A DNA stretch of 64,000 nucleotides from positions 54,364 to 118,363 of the forward strand of contig CALRQT020000010.1 in assembly GCA_943370385.1 (NCBI GenBank), given 5' to 3'. Below, in pieces: positions 23,885-33,341 of this stretch (position 1 is its first letter; the number at the start of each line of letters is the position of its first letter). The position numbers and the translations under genes were made by a program. The notes beneath the pieces are model-generated. The model searched no databases. It saw nothing but the letters and a program-made list of their open reading frames with translations, and was not told where the DNA came from. The DNA is from BAIKAL-G1 sp943370385. Lineage in GTDB: Bacteria; Cyanobacteriota; Cyanobacteriia; PCC-6307; Cyanobiaceae.

Positions 23885-25984
23885 TTACAGCCGTGAGGAG
23901 CTGGCATTGGGAAAATTGATACGCTCCCGCCAGCGTCCCCAGTGGCGGAAGATTCTTCGCCACCAGGCCGGCGGCTTGAAAGGCTCCTGCAACCATTCGA
24001 GCAGTTCTTCAATCGCCTGCTCGGGCTCGATGAAGAGTCCGCTGCGGCGACTCACATAGCGCGGATAGGCCACTAATGCCGCATAAACGAGCTCATCGAG
24101 CTGCAAGGGCCGCCCCCGCCGAGGGCAGCTGAGGCGATCGTGGCTGAGGCCCCAGCCGGCAAAAAAGGGAAGCCCCCAGGTGTGCACCTCCACCCCCCGC
24201 AGCAGGGCCTCGAAGCCGGCCAGGGAGGTGAGCACATGCACCGCGTCCACCTCCTGGAGCAGCTGATCCATGCAGCCCTCAATGAGCAGGGCATCGCACC
24301 AAAGCTGCAGATCGGCCTGCGGCGAACCCTCCAGGCGCAGGCCGGCCACCACATCGGGATGGGGCTTGTAGACAATCCAGGCCTCGGGTTCGGCCGCCCG
24401 CACCGCCTGCAGCAGGGCCAGGTTGGTGTGCAGCTCGGGGGCGCCGTGGCGGATGGAGGCATCGCTCTCCACCTGGCCGGGCACCAGCACCACGCGGCGG
24501 GCGCCGGGGGGACGGTGCCAGGGGGGGGACTGGAGGTTGTACTTGGTGAGGGCTGCGGCAACCAGCTGCTGCCTCAGGGCCGCTCCCCGGCTTCGCTCGG
24601 CGTCATCGAAGCGATGGGTTCGCAGCAGCGTTTCGAGATCGGAGGGGGAGCCGGCGTCGTAGTAGATGCCACTGCGGTCGACCACCCAGGAGATCGGGGC
24701 GATCAAATTGGCGCCGAGCCCCACCGAACGCAGGAAGCCATCCTCGATGCGCAGCAGATTCGCCTCGGGCTGCTGCAGTAGCCGGCGGGCCACGCCAAGG
24801 CCGGGGTCGCGGCCCCAGATCGCCAGGGCTGAGGCAGCCGGCGGCGAGGCGGCATGGCGGCGGCGAAAGCGCAGCTGGGAGCCCCGCAGGAAGCGACGCA
24901 GAATCGGCTGCTTCCAGGGCTTGAAGCCAAAGGCGTCCACCGCGGCGGGCAGCTCCTGCTGGCGCCGGCGCTGCAGCCCGATCGCCCGGATCAGGCTTTC
25001 GGGCCCGCAGGGCTGGAGGCGGTGGGGATCGATGTAGCGGGGATAGGCCACGAGGGCCGCGTGCACGAGCTGATCGAGCGGGGGGCGGTGTGGTTGGCGC
25101 CGAGGGGGGGGCTTAAGGTCATCTTGGGTGAGGCCCCAGCCGGCGTAGAAGGGCATGCCGAAGCAGTGCACAGGACGCCCCCACAGCAACGCTTCAAAGC
25201 CCAACTGGGAGCACACCACATACACCGCCTCAGCCCGCTCCAGCAGGGCGGTGGGATGGCCCCCATCGGCGCAGATCCGCAGCCGCGGATGGGTGAGCGG
25301 GACCTCGGCCAGATAACCGCGTTTGCGACCCGCCGCCACATCGGGGTGGATCTTGAGCAGCACGGTGCAGTGGGGATGGTTGGCCAGGGCGGCCTGGAGC
25401 ATGTGCGTAAAGCTCTCCCCATCGGCCATGCCATAGCGCAGGGAGAGATCACCCCTGGTCTGGTCGACCACCAGCACAAAGGATTCGCTGGGGGGGAGGG
25501 TCTCGCGGGCGCCGTTGTACTTGCTCACCCGTTCGGCCCGCCAGAGGTGCCGCAGGGCTTCGGCCCGCTGGCCCTCCTGGGCGGTGAGGGATTGGCTGAT
25601 CAACGCTTCCAACCGGCTGGGGGCGTGGGCGTCGTAATAGATGCCCAGATCGTCGATCAGCAAGGACCAGGGCGGCCCGTCGGGGCCGAGGCTGAGGGAG
25701 CGTAGGAAGCCGTCCTCACAGCGCCACACGGGCAGGCCCCGGTCCCGGGCGATCGCCTCCGCCGTCACGCCGGAGGGCTTGCGGCCCCAGGCCAGCAGGG
25801 CGGTGAGGGGGGCGCGGCGGCAGGCTGGGGCTTCCAGCACCAAGCGGGCCGGCGCCAGCAGGGGCCCAAGGGTGGGGATCCGGGCCAGGGCCCGGGACGG
25901 GATGCCCAACACCTCAGCGGTGGACGGGCGGGCGTTCACGACCGGAGCAGTGGCGTATGGGCCATAGTCGAGCACAGCCACCAC
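23885..25984 (-). CDS. kpsC: Capsule beta-Kdo transferase KpsC (dual GT)
   Basis: A 699-residue protein made of two homologous halves. The first has LAWGRKPSG, CEDGFLRSLSLGPDG and IDDLGIYYDAHAPSRLE, and the second IWGRDPG, IEDGFLRSVGLGANL, VDRSGIYYDAGSPSDLE and a matching VHTWGLPFFAGWGLS block. KpsC transferases have two active sites that alternate linkages while building the poly-Kdo linker of group-2 capsules on the lipid. The start is a GTG at 25984. It is upstream of the KpsS fusion in the same operon and divergent from a DUF1997 gene 11 nt away. A Kdo supply is encoded at 50.9-54.9 kb. Confidence 0.93.
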   Translation of the reverse strand: MVAVLDYGPYATAPVVNARPSTAEVLGIPSRALARIPTLGPLLAPARLVLEAPACRRAPLTALLAWGRKPSGVTAEAIARDRGLPVWRCEDGFLRSLSLGPDGPPWSLLIDDLGIYYDAHAPSRLEALISQSLTAQEGQRAEALRHLWRAERVSKYNGARETLPPSESFVLVVDQTRGDLSLRYGMADGESFTHMLQAALANHPHCTVLLKIHPDVAAGRKRGYLAEVPLTHPRLRICADGGHPTALLERAEAVYVVCSQLGFEALLWGRPVHCFGMPFYAGWGLTQDDLKPPPRRQPHRPPLDQLVHAALVAYPRYIDPHRLQPCGPESLIRAIGLQRRRQQELPAAVDAFGFKPWKQPILRRFLRGSQLRFRRRHAASPPAASALAIWGRDPGLGVARRLLQQPEANLLRIEDGFLRSVGLGANLIAPISWVVDRSGIYYDAGSPSDLETLLRTHRFDDAERSRGAALRQQLVAAALTKYNLQSPPWHRPPGARRVVLVPGQVESDASIRHGAPELHTNLALLQAVRAAEPEAWIVYKPHPDVVAGLRLEGSPQADLQLWCDALLIEGCMDQLLQEVDAVHVLTSLAGFEALLRGVEVHTWGLPFFAGWGLSHDRLSCPRRGRPLQLDELVYAALVAYPRYVSRRSGLFIEPEQAIEELLEWLQEPFKPPAWWRRIFRHWGRWRERINFPNASSSRL

Positions 25985-25995
25985 GCCTGTGGGCC

Positions 25996-26514
25996 ATGGC
26001 CGAGCCGCCGGGCTTGCTGCACCGCCGCCAGCTGAACCTGGCGATCAGTGATCCTGGGGCCTCCCAGGCTCGTATGCGGGCCTATCTGGCCGAAGTGGAC
26101 CGGCCTTTGACGGCCCTGCTGGCCAGGGAGAGGCTCACGACCGTTGCTCCCGGTGAGTTCACCTATCACTCCAATCCCCATTCCGTGTTGCAGTGGCAGG
26201 TGGTGCCCACCCTCAGCCTGCGGGCTAGGTGGGAGGGCGAGAAGTTGGCGGTGCGCAGCACGAGTTGCCGCCTGGTGGGTCTCGGTTTTGGAATGGACTC
26301 GATTGGCTTCACCCTTGTGGCCGTGCTGGGAGCGGGGGACACGGGCCTAGGCGGTTGGGCCGAGGTGGGGCTCCACTCGCGACTGGTGAACAGCTCCATC
26401 GGCCGGCGGCTGAGCGCCATGGCCCTGGAGGCGGTGCTGGATCGGATCGAGCGGCGCGTCGGCCGGGGCCTGCGCAACGACCTGGGCATTTGGCTGGGTG
26501 GGGGTAAATTCTGA
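25996..26514 (+). CDS. DUF1997-like cyanobacterial protein
   Basis: About 172 residues from the ATG at 25996; a longer frame from 25957 would overlap the kpsC start. It is a soluble protein with a beta-rich core (LQWQVVPTLSLRARWEGEKLAVRSTSCRL). Family layout resembles DUF1997 proteins, which are widespread in cyanobacteria and chloroplasts and have no settled function. It is 21 nt upstream of kpsM on the same strand, but is probably a core gene, not a capsule component. Confidence 0.7.
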   Translation: MAEPPGLLHRRQLNLAISDPGASQARMRAYLAEVDRPLTALLARERLTTVAPGEFTYHSNPHSVLQWQVVPTLSLRARWEGEKLAVRSTSCRLVGLGFGMDSIGFTLVAVLGAGDTGLGGWAEVGLHSRLVNSSIGRRLSAMALEAVLDRIERRVGRGLRNDLGIWLGGGKF

Positions 26515-26535
26515 TCCGTTGTCCAAGGTTGGCGT

Positions 26536-27387
26536 TTGGATCCCTCGGCCAACTCCGCTGCTGCTACCGGGGTGGCCAACGGACGCCATGGCCGCGGAAG
26601 TAATGGATTGCGCCGCCTGAGTGGCTGGCAGGTGCAATGGCGGGTAGTGGATGCTTTGGTGTATCGCGAGTTGCGCACCCGGGTCAGCGATGTGAAGGGT
26701 GGCTTTCTGGGCGTTCTGGTGCAACCGCTTGGATTGATCGCCATCTGGGTGATCTTTCTGGGGGCGATCAACGCCCATCGGGGCGGCAACCTGAACATTG
26801 TACTTTTCCTTGGGTCTGGCACTGTTCTATTTACGATCTTCAGTCAGATCGCCAACAGAAGCACCACCGCTATGGAGGCCAATGAAGCGCTGTTGTTCTA
26901 CAAACCCGTTAAGCCGATTGACACCGTGATCGCCCGCACGATCAGCGAGACAGGGCTCTACACCTGCTGCCTACTGGTGATCTGCGTGGGCACCTGGATC
27001 GTGCTCGACCAGGTTTACATGAGCAACCTGGGGCTGTTCTTTTTTACCCTCCTCCTGGCCGCCTGCATCGGCTTCTCCACCGGCCTGATCTTCATGACAG
27101 CCACCCACCTGACGCCTGGTTTCAAGCAAGCAGCTTCTTGGATTCCACGCATCCTGTGGTTTCTCTCGGGAGTGCCATTCCAATACTGGATTTTCCCGCC
27201 TGCAACGAGAATCTTCTTCGTTTGGAATCCAATGATGCACATCATCGAGTTGAACCGTAAATCGATGAACGATGATTACTTCACGCCGGATGCGAATCTC
27301 GAATATGCGGTGATCTGCGCAGTCGCCTTGCTCACCGTCTCGCTCTGCATCTACTCCTACAATGAACGCAAGTTGCTGACCCTATAA
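26536..27387 (+). CDS. kpsM: KpsM-like ABC-2 capsule exporter permease
   Basis: A 283-residue inner-membrane protein with about six transmembrane helices. It has the family's N-terminal ALVYRELRTRVSDVKGGFLGVLVQPL amphipathic region and a C-terminal SGVPFQYWIFP with WNPMMHIIELNR. With KpsT it forms the exporter that moves the finished lipid-linked chain across the plasma membrane. The start shown is a TTG; the first 30 residues are low-complexity, so the true start may be further in. kpsT follows after 19 nt. Confidence 0.9.
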   Translation: MDPSANSAAATGVANGRHGRGSNGLRRLSGWQVQWRVVDALVYRELRTRVSDVKGGFLGVLVQPLGLIAIWVIFLGAINAHRGGNLNIVLFLGSGTVLFTIFSQIANRSTTAMEANEALLFYKPVKPIDTVIARTISETGLYTCCLLVICVGTWIVLDQVYMSNLGLFFFTLLLAACIGFSTGLIFMTATHLTPGFKQAASWIPRILWFLSGVPFQYWIFPPATRIFFVWNPMMHIIELNRKSMNDDYFTPDANLEYAVICAVALLTVSLCIYSYNERKLLTL

Positions 27388-27406
27388 TCAACAGGAGCGA
27401 CCCACC

Positions 27407-28096
27407 ATGATTGAAGTCAAGAACCTCACTAAGAGCTTTACCTATCAAGGCAAAAAGACTACCATTTTTAGGGATTTGAGCTTTAAGATCAATAGCGGCG
27501 AGTCTATTGCGATCCTCGGCGCCAACGGCGCTGGCAAAAGCACGCTGCTGCGCATCCTCGGGGGAATCGATCTGCCCGATAGCGGCACAATCAACACCGA
27601 TAGCAGCATTTCCTGGCCTGTTGGGCTGGTGGGCGGATTCCAAGGCAGCCTAACTGGCCGCGAAAACGTAACGTTTGTGAGCCGCATCTACAGTGAAAAA
27701 AGAAAGGTTCCCGAGAAAGTGCGCTATGTCGAAGAATTCGCCGAACTCGGCGTATATTTTGATCGCCCCTTTAAAACCTATTCCAGTGGCATGCGCTCCA
27801 GGGTCACGTTTGGCCTGTCGATGGCCTTCGATTTTGATGTGTATCTGATAGACGAGGTGACCGCGGCGGGGGACCAACGCTTTCGCGAAAAAAGCAAACG
27901 CCTGCTGATGGAACGTAAGAAAGTTGCCGATTTTATGATGGTGGACCACAACCTCTGGGGCCTTAAGCTGCATTGTGACCGGGCCTTTATCCTAGAAGGT
28001 GGTAAGATAGAGGAATTCAGCGACCTTGATGAAGCCATTGCCCTGCACACTGAGCGCCTGCTGGCCATGCCTCCCCAGCGGGGGAACGAGGAGTAG
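27407..28096 (+). CDS. kpsT: KpsT-like ABC transporter ATPase
   Basis: A 229-residue nucleotide-binding subunit. It has Walker A GANGAGKST (residues 38-46), a signature YSSGMRSRVTFGLS and Walker B VYLIDEVTAAGD, as in KpsT/Wzt-type ATPases; it lacks the C-terminal carbohydrate-binding domain of Wzt. It energises export through KpsM. It has its own good start and is followed 17 nt later by the KpsE-like gene. Confidence 0.95.
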   Translation: MIEVKNLTKSFTYQGKKTTIFRDLSFKINSGESIAILGANGAGKSTLLRILGGIDLPDSGTINTDSSISWPVGLVGGFQGSLTGRENVTFVSRIYSEKRKVPEKVRYVEEFAELGVYFDRPFKTYSSGMRSRVTFGLSMAFDFDVYLIDEVTAAGDQRFREKSKRLLMERKKVADFMMVDHNLWGLKLHCDRAFILEGGKIEEFSDLDEAIALHTERLLAMPPQRGNEE

Positions 28097-28113
28097 CTCT
28101 TGAAGGCAAACCA

Positions 28114-29346
28114 ATGATTGACGTTGATAATTTTAATCCGCTGAATCGCTTTTTGCTGAAGAAAGATCAGCAAGAGCAAGTTGCTGAGGGCGAGGAAGGC
28201 CTCCTGACGGAGGCGAAGGTTGTGCCAATCAAAGCGCCACGGCTGCGCACATCGCTGCTGCGTCGACTGTCGGTCACCCAGTTGCTGTTGATACCGGTTG
28301 CCCTATCAGGAATTTATTTCTATGGGATTGCCCGTGATCGCTATGTGACCCGATCTGATTTTGTGATCCGCAAGGCCGAAGAAAGCGAAACCAACGTGGC
28401 TGGTGCTGGTTTGGCCTCCCTGCTGGGCAGGGGCAATCAGCTCTCACTGGAAGATGCACGCTTCCTGAAAACCTACTTGCAGTCTCCACAGGTGTTGGCG
28501 GATCTTGACCGCACCTACGATCTCGATCAGGCCTATGCCCAAAAGGGGCTGGATCTCTTTGCAGGCATCAAGCCCGACCTATCCAATGAAAAAAGACTGA
28601 ACTATTTCAAAAAGCAGGTGTCAGTGAATCTTGATGAGATCTCGGGTGCCATTGTGCTGCGCACAATTGGCCTGGATCCGAAAGCCTCATTGAATTTAAA
28701 TCGCTTCATGCTGGCCAAGAGCGAACAATTTGTGAATCGGCTCAATCAAGACATCAGCCAAAAGCAACTGAGCTTCGCCGAATCAGAGTTGGGCCGGGCG
28801 CAGGCCAATCTCAATCAAGCCAAGAATCAGTTACTAATCTATCAAGACTCCAACACGGTAATCAACCCCAAGGGCGAAGCCGAACTCGCCGGCCAAACAA
28901 TTAGCAAGCTCCAGGAAAAGCTGGTGGAATTGCGGGTAGAAGTGGCAACATTAAAGCGAAAATTCAAGGATCCAACTGAGCCGGAAGTGGCGGTTGTGGC
29001 CGACCAAGTAAGGGAGCTGGAACAGCAGATTCAGAAGGAACGACGATCCTTGGTGTCCAGCAAGGGCCGCAATCTCAACCGCAAAGCGGCGGATGTGCTC
29101 AAATTGGAAACGGAGGTGAGTTTCGCCTCCGATTCCTACAAATTGGCCTTGACCTCCGTTGAGAAGGCTCGCATTGAGAGCAAGCGCCAGCAAAAATTCA
29201 TGGCCCTGCTCTCGGCACCGCAACTCCCGGAAGACCCACAAAATGATTGGAGAAGTAAGGGATTCTTCACGGTGCTCGCTAGCTGCGCTGTTGGTTTTAG
29301 TTTGACCAAATTCATTTTCGGCATGCAGGCCAGTCATCGCCAATGA
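28114..29346 (+). CDS. kpsE: KpsE/CtrB-like capsule export inner-membrane protein (PCP-3)
   Basis: A 410-residue polysaccharide co-polymerase. It has an N-terminal transmembrane helix (about residues 54-72, VTQLLLIPVALSGIYFYGI), then DRYVTRSDFVIRKA, a long coiled-coil periplasmic section (about 200-370, with KQLSFAESELGRAQANLNQAKNQL) and a C-terminal helix (FFTVLASCAVGFSL). It links KpsMT to the OPX channel. Its stop overlaps the next start (ATGA), so translation of the glycosyltransferase is coupled. Confidence 0.92.
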   Translation: MIDVDNFNPLNRFLLKKDQQEQVAEGEEGLLTEAKVVPIKAPRLRTSLLRRLSVTQLLLIPVALSGIYFYGIARDRYVTRSDFVIRKAEESETNVAGAGLASLLGRGNQLSLEDARFLKTYLQSPQVLADLDRTYDLDQAYAQKGLDLFAGIKPDLSNEKRLNYFKKQVSVNLDEISGAIVLRTIGLDPKASLNLNRFMLAKSEQFVNRLNQDISQKQLSFAESELGRAQANLNQAKNQLLIYQDSNTVINPKGEAELAGQTISKLQEKLVELRVEVATLKRKFKDPTEPEVAVVADQVRELEQQIQKERRSLVSSKGRNLNRKAADVLKLETEVSFASDSYKLALTSVEKARIESKRQQKFMALLSAPQLPEDPQNDWRSKGFFTVLASCAVGFSLTKFIFGMQASHRQ

Positions 29347-31415
29347 ATCTGCTCAAACGCTGGACTGGCTTGCGCCTGCGGGACGATTGGATCTGGGCCA
29401 GGGACTGCCAAAGGCCAACCCTGACGCTGCGCGATCCAGCTCGGCCAGGCTGGTACCTGTTGACCGTGCGCATCCAGAGCGACACATTGCGCAGTTACGG
29501 CCTGATCAATCGCCAGCAGGGAAGGATCCTGGTGAGCGGCAAACGCCGCCGCCGCCTGGTGCACATTGGCAAGCGTTCACAGGCGACACGCTTGGAAATC
29601 CTGGGCCTCGATGATGATCCGCAGATTGCGGAATTAAGACTGGTGCCCCAGCCCTGGTGGCGGGTACGAAAACTGATGGCGAACAAGTTGCTGAGGCTTC
29701 ACCCCGCCTACCGAAAAGAAACCCTGAAGCAGCGCTCATTTGTTGAACATTGGCGGGATTACAACCAACTCCTATCACGCCATAACTTTGCGCTGGTGGG
29801 ATACGACGAATGGATTGAACGGGTCGAAATACCAGCCTTGGAAGACCAGGCTCTACGGAACCACTTGGCTTCAACAGAAGCTGCCACGAAACCGGCACCT
29901 GTGACCATTGCGGCCTGGCTCTGGGGGCAACGAGATAACAAGGATAAGTGTCAACAGTCGATTGGTAGTGTCAGCAACCAAATCCCCGGGCCGTTTCATA
30001 TCCTGCCAGCAGAGCAACAACTGCTCGCTGAAGATCAACACACCTGGATCGTTTTCCTTCAAGCTGGCGATCAACTGGCTCCGCAAGCACTGGCCCACTG
30101 CAGCGCCGTGATTCAAGCCAACCCCGATGCAGGTGTCTTGTATGCGGATGAAGACAAAATCAGCCCAACGGGACGACGCCATTCGCCCCAGTTCAAACCG
30201 GCCTGGAACCCTGATCTGCTCTACAGCGACCCCCACTATTCCCACTGTTGGTTGATCCGCGCCGATCTCTGCATCAAGGCCTGTGAAGCCCTGAATGCCG
30301 ATGGAGATTCGCCTGATCTTTATGGCATCGCACTAGAAGCAACGGCCCTTTGCGAGAGCGATCAAATCCTGCACTTGCCCGAAGTTTTGTATCACCGCCT
30401 TAATCAACCAGAAGAGCAACGATCATCGAGCCAGACAGCCCAGAGCCTACAAAAGTTTCACGCCCGTCACGGACGCAACGTAAAAGTGTCTCACCATCGA
30501 ACCGGCGGCCATCTGATTCATTGGCCGCTGCCGGACCCGCCACCGTTGGTGAGTGTGATCATTGCCACGCGGGACCGGGGCGATCTGCTGCGCTGTTGTC
30601 TCACGTCGTTGGCGGAACATGGCCAGGGCAATCCGCCCACGGAGCTGATAGTGATCGATAACGGCAGCAGCGAACCTGAAACGCTGCACTATCTCGCCCA
30701 GCTCGAACAACAGGAGAATGTGCGGGTTCTGCGGCGTCCGGGGAAGTTCAACTATGCCGCCCTCAATAATGAGGCCGTGGCGCTGGCCCGAGGGGAGCTG
30801 GTTGCGCTGATCAACAACGATGTGGAAGCCACCCATCCCGGCTGGCTGGCCGCGATGGCAGGGCAGGCCCTGCGGCCGGAGATTGGGGCGGTGGGGGCGA
30901 AGCTGTTGTTCCCCGATGGCACGATCCAACATGCCGGGGTGTTGCTGGGCATTGGCGGCATTGCCGGCCACGCCCACAAATATCTGGGCGCCGAAGAGGA
31001 AGGCTATCAATTAAGGCTCTATTTGGCCCATAACCTGAGCGCCGTGACCGCGGCAACACTGGTGGTGCGCAAGGCCCTGTTCGAAGCCGTTGGCGGCTTT
31101 GATGCGATCAACTTCGCGAATAACTACAATGATGTGGATTTTTGTCTGCGTCTTGTAAGGGCCGGCTATCGCAATTTGTATTGTCCGGATGCGGTGCTCA
31201 TCCACCATGAATCAAAAAGCCGTGGCGTGCCGACTACAGACGATGCCCAGGCCCAATGGCAGCAAGAACGGCAGGCGATGGTCGATCGCTGGGGAGCGGC
31301 CTTGGAAGCGGATCCCCATTACAGCCCCCATCTGAGCCTGCTGGAGGAAAATCTATCGCTCACGCTGAAAGCCTGCACCCCAACAGCGCGCACCTCGGCA
31401 CTCCCCCCTAGCTGA
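29343..31415 (+). CDS. Multi-domain glycosyltransferase family 2 protein
   Basis: A 690-residue protein. Residues about 240-400 hold an O-antigen GT2-like segment with PDAGVLYADEDKISPTGRRHSPQFKPAWNPDLL. Residues about 400-650 hold a full GT2 domain, with VSVIIATRDRGDLL, IVIDNGSSEPETL, INNDVEATHPGWLAAM, the AGVLLGIGGIAGHAHK loop and NNYNDVDFCLRLVRAGYRN. This resembles rhamnosyltransferase-type enzymes of surface polysaccharides. It starts at the ATGA overlap with kpsE and ends 3 nt before the PhyH gene, so it belongs to the kpsMTE transcript. Linkage and donor are unknown. Confidence 0.88.
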   Translation: MNLLKRWTGLRLRDDWIWARDCQRPTLTLRDPARPGWYLLTVRIQSDTLRSYGLINRQQGRILVSGKRRRRLVHIGKRSQATRLEILGLDDDPQIAELRLVPQPWWRVRKLMANKLLRLHPAYRKETLKQRSFVEHWRDYNQLLSRHNFALVGYDEWIERVEIPALEDQALRNHLASTEAATKPAPVTIAAWLWGQRDNKDKCQQSIGSVSNQIPGPFHILPAEQQLLAEDQHTWIVFLQAGDQLAPQALAHCSAVIQANPDAGVLYADEDKISPTGRRHSPQFKPAWNPDLLYSDPHYSHCWLIRADLCIKACEALNADGDSPDLYGIALEATALCESDQILHLPEVLYHRLNQPEEQRSSSQTAQSLQKFHARHGRNVKVSHHRTGGHLIHWPLPDPPPLVSVIIATRDRGDLLRCCLTSLAEHGQGNPPTELIVIDNGSSEPETLHYLAQLEQQENVRVLRRPGKFNYAALNNEAVALARGELVALINNDVEATHPGWLAAMAGQALRPEIGAVGAKLLFPDGTIQHAGVLLGIGGIAGHAHKYLGAEEEGYQLRLYLAHNLSAVTAATLVVRKALFEAVGGFDAINFANNYNDVDFCLRLVRAGYRNLYCPDAVLIHHESKSRGVPTTDDAQAQWQQERQAMVDRWGAALEADPHYSPHLSLLEENLSLTLKACTPTARTSALPPS

Positions 31416-31418
31416 TCC

Positions 31419-32318
31419 ATGCCCCTCGATCTCACCGGCCAACCCCTGATCGACCGGAGCGATTTTCAACAGCTCCTTGAGGCTGGGAGCTTTGGGCGTT
31501 GGGCAGAGCAAGCGACCTCCCTGCACACCAAGGGGTACTGCCAGGTGGATCTGGGTGGGAGCGAATGGCTGGACAAAATTGACAATGTTGTGAACGCTCT
31601 ACAGCCGCGCCTGGAGGCAGAGCTCCTGCTGTGGGAAAGGGGCGAAAGCGAACCGCCTCGCCTGCAGGATGGCTGGATCGACCATGGCTCGATTCGGGCT
31701 CTTGCTTTGGAGCCGGTGGTGTTGGATCTGTTGCGCCAGCTCTATGGCCGGGACCCCTTCGCCTTTCAAACCCTGAACTTTGCCGTGGGCAGCGAGCAGC
31801 ATTTTCACAGTGATGCCGTTCATTTCCACAGCTACCCCCATGGCTTCATGTGCGGCGTTTGGATTGCCCTCCAGGATGTGCAAGCGGAGAGCGGCCCCCT
31901 GATCTATTTTCCGGGCAGCCATCGGTTGCCCTATCTGAGTGCCCGCTCGCTGGGCCTGGATCACGAGGCGGTGCTGGCCGAAACGCACCCGCAGCGGTTG
32001 TTTGAACCCTCCTGGCAACAGATCGTGAGCGAACATGCCTTTGCGAAACAGCAGTTTCTGCCGAAGCGGGGGGAGCTGCTGATCTGGCATGCCAATCTGC
32101 TGCATGGGGGTGAGCCCGTGCAGGATAAAACCAGCCGGCGCTGGAGCCAGGTGAACCATTATTTTTTCGCCGACTGTCTGTACACCACACCGATGCGCAA
32201 TTTTGGCCCTGGTGAGGGTGGCACCTGCCTACGCAATCCCTTCGATCTGGCCAAGGGTATAGCGCGCCATACCGAGGTGGAATGGCAAGATATGAACCTG
32301 ATGCAAAGTAGGGTGTAA
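31419..32318 (+). CDS. PhyH-type 2-oxoglutarate/Fe(II) dioxygenase
   Basis: A 299-residue phytanoyl-CoA dioxygenase-superfamily protein. Iron ligands are visible as HFHSDAVHF (HxD) and a distal His in WHANLLHGGEPV, with the downstream Arg-containing SRRWSQVNHYFF for 2-oxoglutarate. SGPLIYFPGSHRLPYL is typical of the fold. It sits in the capsule operon, 3 nt after the GT2 gene, so hydroxylation of a capsule sugar or lipid precursor is a reasonable inference; the substrate is unknown. Confidence 0.83.
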   Translation: MPLDLTGQPLIDRSDFQQLLEAGSFGRWAEQATSLHTKGYCQVDLGGSEWLDKIDNVVNALQPRLEAELLLWERGESEPPRLQDGWIDHGSIRALALEPVVLDLLRQLYGRDPFAFQTLNFAVGSEQHFHSDAVHFHSYPHGFMCGVWIALQDVQAESGPLIYFPGSHRLPYLSARSLGLDHEAVLAETHPQRLFEPSWQQIVSEHAFAKQQFLPKRGELLIWHANLLHGGEPVQDKTSRRWSQVNHYFFADCLYTTPMRNFGPGEGGTCLRNPFDLAKGIARHTEVEWQDMNLMQSRV

Positions 32319-32372
32319 TTGACAAGATCAGGGGCCATCCTAGAGACTTAGGGCAATGCAACGAAGAGTGGC

Positions 32373-33341
32373 ATGAAAAATAAGGGTCGACGCCTCAAGC
32401 GTTTTTTGGGCCTGCGGCGAGAGGCCGGTATGGCCTGGAGCGGCGGAATTGAACATCTGCTGCCCGGCCAGATTTCCGGCTGGGTGGTGGCCAAGGGCGT
32501 GCCCCTCCTGGAGGTGCGCCTGCTGGTGGGCCCCCACCTGATTGCCCGGGCGGAGATCAACGAGGCGCGCCCCGATGTTTGCGAGAGCCTCGGCTGGCAG
32601 GGCACACCGGGGTTTGCACTCGAGCTCCCCGCGGAGCTGCCGCCCGTGGACTGGCAGCCGGCACCGCGCCTGCTGGCCATCAGCGCCGACGGCAGCCAGC
32701 AGGTGGAGCTTGGGCTGATCGGCCAAGCCAACCAGACCGCCAGCCTCTTGAAGGCACTACTGCAGAGCGAGTTACTGGGGCTGCAAGGCCACGTTGATGG
32801 CTTGCTGGAAGGAGCGATCAGAGGCTGGGCAGGACGTCGCGGGCAGGGGGGACCAGCCCAGATCTGGCTTCAGGGTGCTGGACAGGAGCCCTGGCGATTG
32901 ACCTGTGACCAATCGCGGGATGGTCTCCAGGGGATGGGCCTGCCGGAACGGAGCGGCTTCAAGCTCGATCCACGGGCCTTGCCGCCAGGCTGGGGCGGGC
33001 AGGAAGTGTGGTGCAGTTTTGATCTGCAGGGCCAATTCCGCCTTCCCCAGCAGGAGAAGGTGGTGCTGCCAGCCGGACCGGCCGTGGGAAGCGGCTTGGT
33101 GCACGCAAACGAATCCGGGGAATCGATCACTGCAGCGCACACCCCAGTGATGCAGGAGTGGCTGTCAGGGGTGCCGGAGGATTTGCGGCACCATTGGCAA
33201 GCCCTAGAACACTTCCGGCTCTATCTGGACAAGATCGAGGAGGAGCTAGAGGCGCGAGAGCACATCCTGCAACAGGCGCCGGCACCAAAAGTCGCCGGCC
33301 TACCAGGGTGGTGGCCACGCTTGCTGGGGGGAGGGCGCTAA
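32373..33341 (+). CDS. Hypothetical protein with two divergent copies of a beta-rich domain
   Basis: A 322-residue protein. Two segments align with each other: about residues 24-88 (HLLPGQISGWVVAKG through GFALELP) and about 145-208 (GLLEGAIRGWAGRRG through GFKLDP), sharing G-x-I-x-GW and a closing GF-x-L. A helical C-terminus (LEHFRLYLDKIEEELEAREHIL) could be a short coiled coil. I know similar modules only loosely, from cyanobacterial polysaccharide loci; no activity is assigned. It follows the PhyH gene by 54 nt and is convergent with the coiled-coil gene. Confidence 0.65.
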   Translation: MKNKGRRLKRFLGLRREAGMAWSGGIEHLLPGQISGWVVAKGVPLLEVRLLVGPHLIARAEINEARPDVCESLGWQGTPGFALELPAELPPVDWQPAPRLLAISADGSQQVELGLIGQANQTASLLKALLQSELLGLQGHVDGLLEGAIRGWAGRRGQGGPAQIWLQGAGQEPWRLTCDQSRDGLQGMGLPERSGFKLDPRALPPGWGGQEVWCSFDLQGQFRLPQQEKVVLPAGPAVGSGLVHANESGESITAAHTPVMQEWLSGVPEDLRHHWQALEHFRLYLDKIEEELEAREHILQQAPAPKVAGLPGWWPRLLGGGR

